Shown: positions 1-7,599, numbered from the stretch's first letter. The stretch is DNA of 37,676 nucleotides from a virus (IMGVR_UViG_3300037468_000169:1-37676), one strand, 5' to 3'. Notes: generated by a model not told the origin, from the letters alone. Numbers and translations: made by a program.

Positions 1-1006
1 AAATGTAAGTAAGTACAGATCATTCACTATTCAAGTAGTTTCCACTGCTACGGGAGGTAACTTCGTAATTGAAGGAAGTAATGACGGAACTAACTTTATC
101 AATGTACCCTCACATAATATTAGCTTGGCTGGTGGCGCAGTAGTTATTGGAGGTATAGGCTCTACTGTATCTAATATCATATATGCTGGCGCTTGCTTAA
201 TGCAGTATATAAGGTTGCGCATCAACTCAACTCTTACAGGCGGATCAGTTCAAGCTTTCGCTACTTTCAGCGCGACTACTTACGCTCCTGTTAGTCAGAG
301 TGTTGGTAATAACACCGCTGGTAGCTTACTTGCAACAGTCACTCCAACCACAGCCTTTAACTTTGCTAAAGCGGAGGACGCTGTAGCAGCTAGTGCTGAT
401 ATCTTAGCAGCCGTTGCAGTAGTTCGTAATGATCTATTAACTAGCAACGTAAGTGCTAGTGGTGATTATGCTGCACCCACTTGTGATATATATGGAAACT
501 TAGTAGTTAAGGATCAGCAGCGACATAAGGCAACTTATAGAACTGCTTTTGTTGTTGCCCCTGCTGCTACTGCTACTGATATATTCCAACTTATCGGAAG
601 CGCTACTAAGACTGTAGAGGTTACAAGAATAAGGATAACAGGTACACAGATAACCACTGGACAGGTTGCGTTTTATATTAAGAAGCGTAGCACTGCTAAC
701 ACTGGAGGTACTTCTAGTGCAGCTACTTTGGTGCCATTACTATCTACAGATGCAGCAGCTACAGCAGTGGGTGCAATCTACACAGCTAATCCAACTACTG
801 GAACTACTGTAGGCGATGTAGCTGTTAGATTAGTTCCAATAGTTGCTGCTGCCTCATTAGGTGATCAGGAGGTAAATATCGACTTTGGTGAACGAGGTCG
901 ACCGTTAATCTTATCTGGTGTTGCTCAGGCTATGGCTATAAATCTAAATGGCGTGACTATAACCAGCGGATCACTTGTCATAACTATTGAATTTACGGAA
1001 TACTAA
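1..1006 (+). CDS. Receptor/tail structural protein, C-terminal part (5' truncated by window edge)
   Basis: The frame is open from base 2 to the stop at 1004-1006, so the gene starts before the window; the first internal ATG-type start would remove well-formed protein. The sequence is rich in Ala, Thr, Val and Gly and is beta-strand-like. It contains an 'EGSNDGTNF' segment, a motif I know from phage virion adhesion-type proteins. No enzyme motif is visible. Four plus-strand genes follow almost without gaps and end with the tailspike, so a role at the tail or in receptor binding is inferred from context. The open frame at the right end of the window (from 36977) has the same style and is probably its N-terminal part, but the two do not join in frame. 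Codon use favours A/T-ending codons more than the head genes do. Confidence 0.7.
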   Translation, partial: NVSKYRSFTIQVVSTATGGNFVIEGSNDGTNFINVPSHNISLAGGAVVIGGIGSTVSNIIYAGACLMQYIRLRINSTLTGGSVQAFATFSATTYAPVSQSVGNNTAGSLLATVTPTTAFNFAKAEDAVAASADILAAVAVVRNDLLTSNVSASGDYAAPTCDIYGNLVVKDQQRHKATYRTAFVVAPAATATDIFQLIGSATKTVEVTRIRITGTQITTGQVAFYIKKRSTANTGGTSSAATLVPLLSTDAAATAVGAIYTANPTTGTTVGDVAVRLVPIVAAASLGDQEVNIDFGERGRPLILSGVAQAMAINLNGVTITSGSLVITIEFTEY

Positions 1007-1008
1007 GT

Positions 1009-1206
1009 ATGCCTATCTTATGTGTAAATTGCGTTAACTATGTTCGCGTGTATGGGAAGTGTAATGCGTTCTCATTACGCGATCCGCTAACTGGAGAGAT
1101 TACACCGCTAGCTGCTAGAGATTGCAGACTTTCTGAAAGTATGTGTGGAGAGTCTGCAATTAAGTTTGTGGAAGATACCGTTGAAAATGTGGAGGGTTGG
1201 AAATGA
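1009..1206 (+). CDS. Small cysteine-rich phage protein
   Basis: This is a 65-residue protein with cysteines at positions 5, 8, 18, 39 and 46. The first pair forms a CxxC knuckle, which suggests a small metal-binding fold. Its overall look (a CxxC pair near the start, a basic middle, an acidic tail) resembles short uncharacterised phage proteins found next to virion genes. It starts two bases after the preceding stop, and its TGA overlaps the next ATG, so it is translated as part of the receptor/tail operon. Its function is not recognised. It could be a virion component or an assembly factor. Confidence 0.65.
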   Translation: MPILCVNCVNYVRVYGKCNAFSLRDPLTGEITPLAARDCRLSESMCGESAIKFVEDTVENVEGWK

Positions 1207-1472
1207 GCGCCTTAATAATTACCCTAGCAGGTAAGCAGACTATTAGTGATTTAATTGCGGTTACTTCATTAACTCCTTTGGATGGAGCTACTATAGCGGT
1301 AGTAAAGCCTAGAGGCGCTCCTATTCGCTGGAGCGTAGGTGAAGATCCTAGCGCAGTTACTGGTAATCTTTTGCATCCGGGAGACTCTAGGCAATTTGAA
1401 GGAGATCTTAATCTTATCCGCTGCATAGAAACTACTCCTAGTGCTTCACTAGAAGTTACTTATTACTCCTAA
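1203..1472 (+). CDS. Small virion-associated protein, unknown function
   Basis: This is an 89-residue, mostly beta-type protein. I chose the ATG at 1203 rather than the TTG at 1197. The ATG overlaps the previous stop as ATGA and has a GGAGGG ribosome site at 1191-1196 at good spacing. There is no signal peptide or membrane segment, and no catalytic motif. It lies between a cysteine-rich peptide and another small structural-type gene in the tail operon. A minor structural or adaptor role is possible by context only. Confidence 0.6.
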   Translation: MSALIITLAGKQTISDLIAVTSLTPLDGATIAVVKPRGAPIRWSVGEDPSAVTGNLLHPGDSRQFEGDLNLIRCIETTPSASLEVTYYS

Positions 1473-1487
1473 TTAGGAATCATCCCC

Positions 1488-1826
1488 ATGAGTTCATCTT
1501 CTCAAGTAGCATTCCTGCCACTAGGCCCAACGGTTAGCTTTACCACAGCCACGCCTACAGCGCCAACAGCCGTGCAAGCGCCAGTCAAAGCTACGGAAAC
1601 AAGTTGCGGCCAGTTCAGAGTAGTTAATGATGGTTTAGTAACTGTTTTTTTAGCTATTGGGGCAACTAGCGCGGAGGCTATTTCTAACGCAAACGCGGTG
1701 GCGACATGCGTCCCAATTTTGGCGGGAGGCGTTGAAGTTCTTCGCTTTCCTGCGGGGGCGTTTTTTACCGGCGTGTCAGCTTCAAGCACCTCAGCCGTTT
1801 ATGTGACCCCAGGTCAAGGTCTTTAA
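1488..1826 (+). CDS. Small structural-type phage protein (MSSSSQ family)
   Basis: This is a 112-residue protein dominated by Ala, Thr, Val and Ser, with alternating hydrophobic residues typical of beta-rich virion proteins. Its N-terminus, MSSSSQVAFLPL, recurs almost identically in a 15-codon reading frame at 36619 (MSSSSQIPFLPL). That suggests the gene has been duplicated and one copy truncated. A GGAA-type ribosome site lies upstream of 1488. It sits two bases upstream of the tailspike start, so it is probably cotranslated with it. The function is unknown; decoration or tailspike-associated roles are possible. Confidence 0.65.
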   Translation: MSSSSQVAFLPLGPTVSFTTATPTAPTAVQAPVKATETSCGQFRVVNDGLVTVFLAIGATSAEAISNANAVATCVPILAGGVEVLRFPAGAFFTGVSASSTSAVYVTPGQGL

Positions 1827-1828
1827 TC

Positions 1829-3763
1829 ATGAGCACAGTAGAGGTAAAACCGCCTTTTGCGCAATATAACGGCCTAGACGGCCTGCCGCTGGAATCTGGG
1901 TACTTATATATTGGGACCGAGAACCTTGACCCGATAACCAACCCAATCACGGTTTACTGGGATTCTGCGCTATCAATTACCGCAGCGCAGCCAATACGGT
2001 TAATAAATGGATACCCGTCAAATAATGGGACGGCGGGAGCAATATTTACCGCATCAAAATACTCGGTAAAAACCAAAGACTCGAACGGCAGCACTATATT
2101 TTCGTCGGCGTCTGAATATGGATTATCGATTGACACCACACTCCGCGCAGACCTAGCCGCCTCTTCCGGATCCGCATTAGTTGGATTTTTGCAGGCTGGC
2201 ACTGGAACGCAGGCGATGACCGTTAATCAGTGGGCTAAGGGTCATAAGTCGCTATGGGACTATATACCAGCTGGAACTGTTACTGCCACTACTGACTGCT
2301 CTGATTATATACAAGCAGCGATTGATGACTTACCCAGCGATGTCAGCACGGTCGTGTTGCCAGCTAATTCAAAAATCAAGTTTAAAAAGCCGCTAGTTTT
2401 GCGCCGCGGTCAATCAATAATTGGCGATTCATCGACGGATTTAATCGCAGACTTCAGCGGCTGGACTGGCGACCTTGTTGCTATTAAGTTCTTGGTCGAC
2501 TCAACCGACAGTGGGTCGGAGATAACCAACTCGTTTGGCCCTGTGAGTGGTGGGTTTCGCCTCGTCGGAATGAACAACGCCAGCATAATCACTACGGGTA
2601 TTAAATTCTACACAAGCCTGACAATTGCAGTGTCTGCCGCTGTTCAACATTCCTATCTAGCAGCGTGCTTTCGCGATGTAACGATAATGAAATTCGATAC
2701 AGCGCTATACTTGCAGGAAGTCTGGCAAACAAATTATATCGATGTGCAGATAGCATATTGTAGGCAGGGCATCAAAATCGCCGGAAAATGCGCGAATGTT
2801 ACGTTCTACGGCCTGAAAATCACAAACCCTGATGATGCTAATGAATTCACGTCATCAACTGACGATACAGTCGGAGTGGAGATAGATTCTGGATTCCATT
2901 ACACGGCAGGCGCAGAAGGCCGCCCAGAAGGATTGGCGTTTATAGGCGGGCTGATTTACGGCAGTTATTATAATGCTCGGATAACACGCTGCTTGCAGGT
3001 TATTTTCGATGGCATGATTGTTGACGGCGCGGCAATGGATGGGTTTTATATCGCCAGCCCAGACATGATTACCATCAATAACTGCTATATCTACACTAGC
3101 GGCGCAGCAGGTGCCGGCATTCGATTCTTGTCTGTAGCATCGGGCGCAAACTCGCATACGACTATCACAAACAACCGCTTTGTCGGTTATGCGCCAGTCG
3201 TTACAGATACGGGTATCAAGTTTGTGGCGGGCGGAGCAACCCGAGCCAATGTCATTATTGACGGGAATACTTTCGTTGACTGGACCACAGCGATTGACCT
3301 CACTGAATGCCCTACTGATTCTATTATTCGCGATAATCACGGCAGCGGCATAATCACCAATTTTATACTTGTAACAAACGGCGGCGCTGGCACTGTAATC
3401 GATGGGAACACAACCACTAGCAGCATTTTTCCACTGGTTATGCACCCAACAGCCACCAGTGATTCAATCGTTGTCGGCTATAACAGGTCAGCTACGAATA
3501 GCACGCTATACAATGGCTCGGTGACGCTGACGGCTGGGGCGACTTCAATATCATTAACTAATGATTTTTATACTGGCAGCACGCCTTATGTTTTACCCTA
3601 CACGAAAATTGCATCTCTCGACTGCGCTGCAAATCCCGGGGTGTCTTGGTATCAGGATTTAACGAGCTGGTCCGCAGGCACCTTCCGAATAGCTGCGGCA
3701 CTTGCTTTTGATCTTACGATCAGATACACAGTGACTGCCGTTTCTTACACCAAATTTTATTAA
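1829..3763 (+). CDS. Tailspike with P22-type head-binding domain and beta-helix
   Basis: This is a 644-residue protein. Residues about 1-105 have the pattern of the P22 tailspike head-binding domain, including 'GYLYIGTENLDPITNPITVYWD', a proline-led segment and 'YSVKTKDSNGS'. A linker follows, with 'WDYIPAGTVTATTDCSDYIQAAI', the common entry to pectate-lyase-like beta-helices. From about residue 150 to 560 there are repeated short beta strands with N/D-G turns, consistent with a right-handed parallel beta-helix that would bind and often cleave host surface polysaccharide. The last 90 residues look like a separate beta cap. The receptor-binding part is expected to be host specific and horizontally exchanged. 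Catalytic residues cannot be assigned from sequence alone. Confidence 0.88.
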   Translation: MSTVEVKPPFAQYNGLDGLPLESGYLYIGTENLDPITNPITVYWDSALSITAAQPIRLINGYPSNNGTAGAIFTASKYSVKTKDSNGSTIFSSASEYGLSIDTTLRADLAASSGSALVGFLQAGTGTQAMTVNQWAKGHKSLWDYIPAGTVTATTDCSDYIQAAIDDLPSDVSTVVLPANSKIKFKKPLVLRRGQSIIGDSSTDLIADFSGWTGDLVAIKFLVDSTDSGSEITNSFGPVSGGFRLVGMNNASIITTGIKFYTSLTIAVSAAVQHSYLAACFRDVTIMKFDTALYLQEVWQTNYIDVQIAYCRQGIKIAGKCANVTFYGLKITNPDDANEFTSSTDDTVGVEIDSGFHYTAGAEGRPEGLAFIGGLIYGSYYNARITRCLQVIFDGMIVDGAAMDGFYIASPDMITINNCYIYTSGAAGAGIRFLSVASGANSHTTITNNRFVGYAPVVTDTGIKFVAGGATRANVIIDGNTFVDWTTAIDLTECPTDSIIRDNHGSGIITNFILVTNGGAGTVIDGNTTTSSIFPLVMHPTATSDSIVVGYNRSATNSTLYNGSVTLTAGATSISLTNDFYTGSTPYVLPYTKIASLDCAANPGVSWYQDLTSWSAGTFRIAAALAFDLTIRYTVTAVSYTKFY

Positions 3764-3782
3764 ACAATAGAAGGTTTTTAAT

Positions 3783-4049
3783 ATGGCCCTTTCAGTAGAT
3801 TGGCATTTGGTAAGCAACCTAGGTGACGTAGTTACAATTACGGCAGCTTATGTAAAAGTCGGAAAAATAGATGCCACAAAACTTCTGGCAGTGGCGCATT
3901 TGGACGTCTACCGAACCTCGGCCCTCGGGCCGGTGTTGAAGACTGATTTAATTTCATTTGTGCCAAATATGGACAGTAGTAATTTTTTCGAGCAGGCGTA
4001 TGATTACGCAAAAACCCTGCCCAAATATTCGGGTGCTGTAGACTGTTAA
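3783..4049 (+). CDS. Conserved hypothetical phage protein
   Basis: This is an 88-residue protein beginning MALSVDWHLV. The first part looks beta-rich, and the C-terminal 20 residues ('FFEQAYDYAKTLPKYSGAVDC') look helical. The style resembles short phage proteins that follow tail fibre or tailspike genes. It starts 19 bases after the tailspike stop, with an AGAAGG ribosome site at 3770-3775. No function is recognised. It could be a tailspike chaperone or a minor virion protein, but nothing in the sequence decides between these. Confidence 0.6.
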   Translation: MALSVDWHLVSNLGDVVTITAAYVKVGKIDATKLLAVAHLDVYRTSALGPVLKTDLISFVPNMDSSNFFEQAYDYAKTLPKYSGAVDC

Positions 4050-4074
4050 CTCAAAACACCAACAGGATGATAAA

Positions 4075-4188
4075 ATGCCAAACAAATCAAAGCCAAAAAA
4101 TCCGCCAGTTTCGAAAGGCAAAAAGCCCACTATTATGGTTTTCGCCATGGCACAAAAGCCAAAAGGCAAAGGCGGGAAGAAGAGCTGA
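4075..4188 (+). CDS. Lysine-rich small peptide
   Basis: This 37-residue reading frame starts at an ATG preceded by AGGA (4064-4067). It ends in a TGA that overlaps the next ATG. The composition is extreme: many Lys, Pro and Gly, with 'KPKGKGGKKS' at the C-terminus. Short basic peptides of this sort are common between tail and lysis genes in phages. The tight coupling to the membrane protein gene downstream supports translation. Binding to nucleic acid or membrane is possible from charge, but no function is known. Confidence 0.5.
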   Translation: MPNKSKPKNPPVSKGKKPTIMVFAMAQKPKGKGGKKS

Positions 4189-4595
4189 TGAAAAAGAGCC
4201 TAGCCCTAATGGCCTTGGTTGCCGTCGTTTACATGCTCCCACTAGGAGCTGATAGAACATGGCAGCAGGAGTTGATAATCAAGTCGGCGTTATCCATGGG
4301 GCTGGCGCTCACCGCTTTGGCGCTATCCAAAAAGCCTTGTTTTATCGTCGTGGCAGGGTGCGAAATCATTGCTTTGTTATATAATACAATTGTTGCTTTC
4401 TGTTATTCCATTGGGTATGTGGAGGCTGATTGGCTATATAGCGCGGCGATGGATTCCCTGTTTGCCGTCGAAATTTTGGCGTTATCGCTGGGGATGCTCG
4501 ATGAGTTTAGACGATTACAACTCGACGCTGACAGTGATCGTTACCGTGGCGGCGCTGATAAAAACAGTTTTCGCGTGGGTGGTGGCTTACAATGA
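4188..4595 (+). CDS. Multi-spanning membrane protein, possible holin-like
   Basis: This is a 135-residue protein with about four hydrophobic segments (residues about 5-19, 30-48, 52-78 and 86-105) and a charged C-terminal tail. It starts by TGATG overlap with the preceding lysine-rich peptide gene. A small membrane protein next to another one would fit a lysis or superinfection-exclusion role. However, a convincing holin/endolysin pair lies elsewhere (18215-19203), so this may be an auxiliary holin or unrelated. The final 30 residues are unusual and lie over a second reading frame, starting at 4501, that also looks coding. Confidence 0.6.
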   Translation: MKKSLALMALVAVVYMLPLGADRTWQQELIIKSALSMGLALTALALSKKPCFIVVAGCEIIALLYNTIVAFCYSIGYVEADWLYSAAMDSLFAVEILALSLGMLDEFRRLQLDADSDRYRGGADKNSFRVGGGLQ

Positions 4596-4680
4596 GTCGT
4601 CTAGAGCACATGCAAGATGTGGAGAGCCTGAGCCCACTATTCACGAAGCTGGCGCACCTGATAGCCGTGCCGGTAGCTAG
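4501..4680 (+). CDS. Possible overlapping single-TM peptide
   Basis: This 59-codon reading frame lies in a different frame across the end of the 4188 gene and the start of the 4592 gene. It starts at ATG 4501 with GGGG about seven bases upstream. It encodes a short charged N-terminus, a convincing transmembrane segment ('STLTVIVTVAALIKTVFAWV') and a hydrophilic tail. The hydrophobic helix may be an accident of the overlapping frame. Its start signal and topology fit a small phage membrane protein such as a holin or antiholin. It needs evidence of translation; confidence is modest. Confidence 0.38.
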   Translation: MSLDDYNSTLTVIVTVAALIKTVFAWVVAYNESSRAHARCGEPEPTIHEAGAPDSRAGS

Positions 4681-4858
4681 CGTTGGAGCAGTAGCCCCGC
4701 ACGTTCAAGAACAAGTGAGTTTTGCCCGGGAGATAATGAGCGCGCCAGCTTCGACTTATGCCAGCGTGCTCAGTGCTATTTACTTGACTTTAATGATCGT
4801 GAAAACCGTCCGCGAGCTGTACCTGTCATTCAAAAATAAAGACGCTAAAAATAAGTAA
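4592..4858 (+). CDS. Small membrane protein, possible holin-like
   Basis: This is an 88-residue protein starting at an ATG that overlaps the stop of the 4188 gene. It has a weakly hydrophobic segment at residues about 20-36 and a clear transmembrane segment at about 57-75 ('SVLSAIYLTLMIVKTVREL'), followed by a Lys-rich tail. Charged C-termini of this kind are usual in small phage holins. The gene ends 14 bases inside the convergent minus-strand gene. The function is inferred only from size, topology and neighbours. Confidence 0.58.
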   Translation: MSRLEHMQDVESLSPLFTKLAHLIAVPVASVGAVAPHVQEQVSFAREIMSAPASTYASVLSAIYLTLMIVKTVRELYLSFKNKDAKNK

Positions 4859-5384
4859 TGGTGGCCATATATCCCCAAGATTCCACTTTGTGGTTTGGGT
4901 TTGCCGTTTTTAAAATGCGCTGCAAATAATCAAATTCCAATAAGTCCTCGATGCCTATCATCTTATCTGGCCCGTCCTCTTGTCCTTCTGGCGTGCACAT
5001 CGGTAGCAGCTCGATCTTATCCATAATAAATTTTTCGTATTTCTGCCCGTCTTGGTCGGTGAAGTAAACCGTCAACAGCACGTCCCAGTCAAAATGCCAG
5101 CTCACCAAAACCCCGCAAACCGCGTCCAAGTTTCCTAGCAGTAAATCAACAAGCGCCTCGGCATTGCTCGGGCAAAACTCGCTGGTGTCCTCCCAAGAGC
5201 TGTTAAAGCTCAGTGTTGCACCCATGGCGGCTTGCCTAATAACGAGCTCTTTACGGGCATTAGCTTCGGCCTTGCGCTTCTCGAATGCCGCATCCAAAAC
5301 CTTAACTTGCCGGCTTAGCAATTGCATTTTTGTGCAGCCGCTGGGCCGGTATTTCTTCTGCCGTTTTGTTTTAGACGCCGCCAT
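4845..5384 (-). CDS. Hypothetical early protein
   Basis: This is a 179-residue protein with a basic, helical N-terminal part (residues about 1-50, many Lys/Arg/Gln, coiled-coil-like) and a mixed, acidic C-terminal part with several Trp and aromatic residues. I chose the ATG at 5384; a TTG at 5393 is an alternative. The gene overlaps the upstream gene by 14 bases and the convergent late gene at its 3' end. The family is not recognised. It is the last gene of the leftward operon that also carries recombination genes. Confidence 0.6.
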   Translation of the reverse strand: MAASKTKRQKKYRPSGCTKMQLLSRQVKVLDAAFEKRKAEANARKELVIRQAAMGATLSFNSSWEDTSEFCPSNAEALVDLLLGNLDAVCGVLVSWHFDWDVLLTVYFTDQDGQKYEKFIMDKIELLPMCTPEGQEDGPDKMIGIEDLLEFDYLQRILKTANPNHKVESWGYMATITYF

Positions 5385-5820
5385 TGCGCTCAACCCTATT
5401 CAATAACTCGCCTATTTCTTTATCCGAATAACGCGCCCTGGGCTTCGTTTTCGACTCAGCAAAAACTTCCTTGGCCCTAGTCCTAATTGCGTCCTCTGCG
5501 GATAATTGCGACGGGTACAGCCCTAGCGACCAGATGCCAAGAGTTGCGTGCCATAGGCGCTCCTGTGGCCTATATATAAGCGTCATTCTCGCACTAGCCT
5601 TGAGCCCACACCTAGCCTTAACTGCCAACTCTTCCTGTTGAGTCATCGGCCTATACGCTTCGATATTTTCGCAGTTCACATAAGCCGGAATGCTCACCAC
5701 TTCCCCGCCATTTTTCAAAAACTGCGCCATTAAATCCTGCAACTCCTGCCGCTCTTTATCTTTGAGCTGTACCGCGTGATGCGCAATCACCTCGGTTTCG
5801 AATGTTTTAATCAGTGCCAT
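5371..5820 (-). CDS. Hypothetical early protein
   Basis: This is a 149-residue soluble protein. The N-terminal half is helical and charged ('ELQDLMAQFLKNGGEVV'). The C-terminus has an acidic/basic helix ('YSDKEIGELLNRVERNGGV'). The overlap with both neighbours (14 bases each) marks it as part of a compact leftward operon. No motif tied to a function was found. A role in early takeover or in regulating the operon is possible from position only. Confidence 0.6.
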   Translation of the reverse strand: MALIKTFETEVIAHHAVQLKDKERQELQDLMAQFLKNGGEVVSIPAYVNCENIEAYRPMTQQEELAVKARCGLKASARMTLIYRPQERLWHATLGIWSLGLYPSQLSAEDAIRTRAKEVFAESKTKPRARYSDKEIGELLNRVERNGGV

Positions 5821-5995
5821 TGATGTTGCTCTCAGTTATTTCGTTAATTTTATCAGGGCACACGGAGTACCCGACAGGCGTTTGACCATTGTGCAACTTC
5901 CAAGGCCAGTATTTTTGACACCCCGAACAAATCCGCTCGGCGGTTGAGTGCAGGCTGACAAGTGCGGCGCCGCAGTCTGGGCATGGTTTGGTCAT
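5807..5995 (-). CDS. Small zinc-ribbon protein
   Basis: This is a 62-residue protein starting MTKPCPDCG. I chose ATG 5995 because AGGGGA lies just upstream; the longer frame from 6046 adds an unlikely N-terminus and has a poorer start. Two cysteine pairs, CPDC (residues 5-8) and CSGC (about 24-27), form a classic zinc ribbon. A 'QKYWPWKLHNGQTPVGYS' segment follows that I associate with short uncharacterised phage proteins. Zinc ribbons often bind nucleic acid or RNA polymerase, but the target here is unknown. Confidence 0.65.
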   Translation of the reverse strand: MTKPCPDCGAALVSLHSTAERICSGCQKYWPWKLHNGQTPVGYSVCPDKINEITESNINGTD

Positions 5996-6046
5996 GAATT
6001 CCCCTTGGTTAATAGGTGCCGTCTTTCCGGCTGTCCAGTTTCTCAC

Positions 6047-6185
6047 CTAGCTCGCTCGGCAAAACTTCCAGATACCCGAACAATTCGGTTTTCCAGTTGC
6101 CCGCGTCGCAGACTGCAAAGAGGGTGCGAAGGCGAAACCTGCGGGAGTTTTTTTAGGCCCACTGCCCGCTAATGGCGCTGGTTCG
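6047..6185 (-). other. Gap with a possible frameshifted gene remnant
   Basis: No intact gene is called between the zinc-ribbon and nuclease genes. On the minus strand one frame encodes a protein-like C-terminus ('NWKTELFGYLEVLPSELGEK' then a stop) without any usable start. A GTG start lies upstream in another frame, just before a run of seven A. Removing one A would join them into a peptide of about 50 residues. This may be a broken gene, a sequencing error in the homopolymer, or chance. Confidence 0.25.
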
Positions 6186-6836
6186 TCAAATCAAATACTT
6201 ATCGTGATCAACCGCGAATTGTGAAATGGCGTTTTCAATCCACTCATTAGCCAATGCGCATTTCTCTAGCATCGCCTTTTCAATTTCTAAATCACGGGTG
6301 TAGCGCGCTATTGTGATCCGGTGGTGCATTGGAATTGCCGAGTCTATAACGTGAATGGTGCGGTCGTCATAGTCGCGCAAAATATTTTCTGGCGTATCAA
6401 TTGCGCAATATGCAATTTCCCACTCTGGAAGATCAAAAAGGCACATATACCCGCGAGCTTGCCATTCGTAGCCTTTCTTGTCGCACATTTCTTCATTAAG
6501 TGGAAAAGTTAGCAAACTCCACGCAACTTTAATGTCAACGCCCTTTTTGGATGAAGCCGCGACTAAATCAGGTTCGCCGGTGATAATGCCATTATTGCGG
6601 CGCCCATCGCTAGTAACTTTTTTTAGGTCATACAAAAAAACGTCGTTATAAATCTGGATGCCTTCGTCTTCACATGCTCGGCCTTTTTGAATTGCGCGCA
6701 CATCGTCAAGGTTTTTGCGAACACCGAAAAGTGATTCGCGCACTGCTTCTAGCATGGCGCCCTTGGCTGTTTCCGACCATAATCTACTAGGGCGTGGGTT
6801 TGTCATTATCTGGGCAATTGAGCTACAGCGGATCAT
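6186..6836 (-). CDS. YqaJ/lambda-exonuclease-type nuclease
   Basis: This is a 216-residue protein with the PD-(D/E)XK pattern of phage recombination exonucleases. It has 'GRACEDEGIQIYND' (the conserved early Glu helix), 'ITGEPDLV' (the GxPD acid) and 'VDIKVAWS' (the DxK pair), followed by a helical C-terminal half. Such enzymes digest one strand of linear duplex DNA to give tails for an annealing protein. The gene upstream, overlapping by 4 bases, encodes a probable ssDNA-annealing protein, so the two would form a Red-type pair. The length is close to lambda exonuclease (226 residues). It could alternatively act in genome processing. Confidence 0.8.
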   Translation of the reverse strand: MIRCSSIAQIMTNPRPSRLWSETAKGAMLEAVRESLFGVRKNLDDVRAIQKGRACEDEGIQIYNDVFLYDLKKVTSDGRRNNGIITGEPDLVAASSKKGVDIKVAWSLLTFPLNEEMCDKKGYEWQARGYMCLFDLPEWEIAYCAIDTPENILRDYDDRTIHVIDSAIPMHHRITIARYTRDLEIEKAMLEKCALANEWIENAISQFAVDHDKYLI

Positions 6837-7468
6837 ATTAACCCCGCGTCAGCTATCACGTCCTGCTGTTCGTCTGTGAGTTCAAAATTAGCCAGCAATT
6901 TTTCAATTGTATATTCTCCGGCCGTAATTTTTAACATGGCCTTTGCCAGCCTTTCATTAGTTATAGCCTTTTTTAAAATACGCTCAGGCTCCTCCTCTTC
7001 GATAATTGGCACACTTTTATGCTTGTTTAAATCGCCTTTATGCCAATATTCCAGAGCACAACCAAACCTCATGCCGGCGTTTCGTATTGCGTCGCCTATG
7101 CGTTCTTTGGTGGCGTTCGGGCCTTTCTTTCCTTGCGCATCGCCATAGCCTAGCCTTGAAACGCCAAGCACGGTTAACTCTATCCACATACCGCCGTCCG
7201 CATCTAAAAGCGGAAGTCCGTTTGCGTCAAAAGAAATAGGCCGCCAAGCCCAAGCTGGATCTACATCTAAAAGCCGATCAGTTAGAGCCGCGTGGCCAAC
7301 GTATGCTAGGTGCATAACTTTGTCTTTGGCGTGGTATTGGCCGCAAAATTCACAATTTGCCTTTGGTATTTTGTCCATATGCTCTTTTGCTAGCATTGGC
7401 TTTGGCAGCCAGCTAACTAAGTTTTCAGGGAATGGCTCGCGCAATTTATTAAATCCTGCCTCGCTCAT
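6833..7468 (-). CDS. Probable Rad52-type ssDNA-annealing protein
   Basis: This is a 211-residue protein. The central part 'VGHAALTDRLLDVDPAWAW...DGGMWIELTVLGVSRLGYGDA' and 'KERIGDAIRNAGMRFGCALEYW' matches my memory of a phage family assigned to the Rad52-like annealing superfamily, with the helix 'IGDA.RNA.MRFG' as hallmark. A CEFCGQYH segment near residue 40 could bind zinc. The C-terminal 60 residues look like a separate helical, acidic interaction domain. Coupling to the exonuclease gene supports a single-strand annealing role in recombination and replication. I am fairly sure of the family and less sure of the fold assignment. Confidence 0.65.
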   Translation of the reverse strand: MSEAGFNKLREPFPENLVSWLPKPMLAKEHMDKIPKANCEFCGQYHAKDKVMHLAYVGHAALTDRLLDVDPAWAWRPISFDANGLPLLDADGGMWIELTVLGVSRLGYGDAQGKKGPNATKERIGDAIRNAGMRFGCALEYWHKGDLNKHKSVPIIEEEEPERILKKAITNERLAKAMLKITAGEYTIEKLLANFELTDEQQDVIADAGLI

Positions 7469-7599
7469 ATTGCCGCCTCAAGTAATTCGATCAATTTTGC
7501 ATAAACCACTGAGCGCGAAGGCCCAGCGGTGGTGATTGTTGCGTTCTCTATCTTGATGGTGCCGACCCAGTGGCCGGCTTGTGTTTGCCTAATTGCCAT
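7465..7599 (-). CDS. Small hypothetical protein
   Basis: This 44-residue reading frame starts at ATG 7599 with a strong GGAGGAG ribosome site. It ends with a TGA that overlaps the start of the annealing-protein gene (ATGA). It also overlaps the preceding gene. The peptide has a beta-like first half and a helical tail ('SVVYAKLIELLEAAI'). Tight overlaps at both ends argue that it is translated. No function is recognised. Confidence 0.6.
   Translation of the reverse strand: MAIRQTQAGHWVGTIKIENATITTAGPSRSVVYAKLIELLEAAI

Noticed and set aside
2855-3445. Minus-strand frame of 196 codons opposite the tailspike
   Set aside because: It has no family resemblance and no operon context, and lies inside a clear beta-helix gene.
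4188-4858. Rz/Rz1 spanin pair
   Set aside because: The nested arrangement at 4501 recalls Rz1, but there is no lipoprotein signal (lipobox with Cys) in the inner frame.
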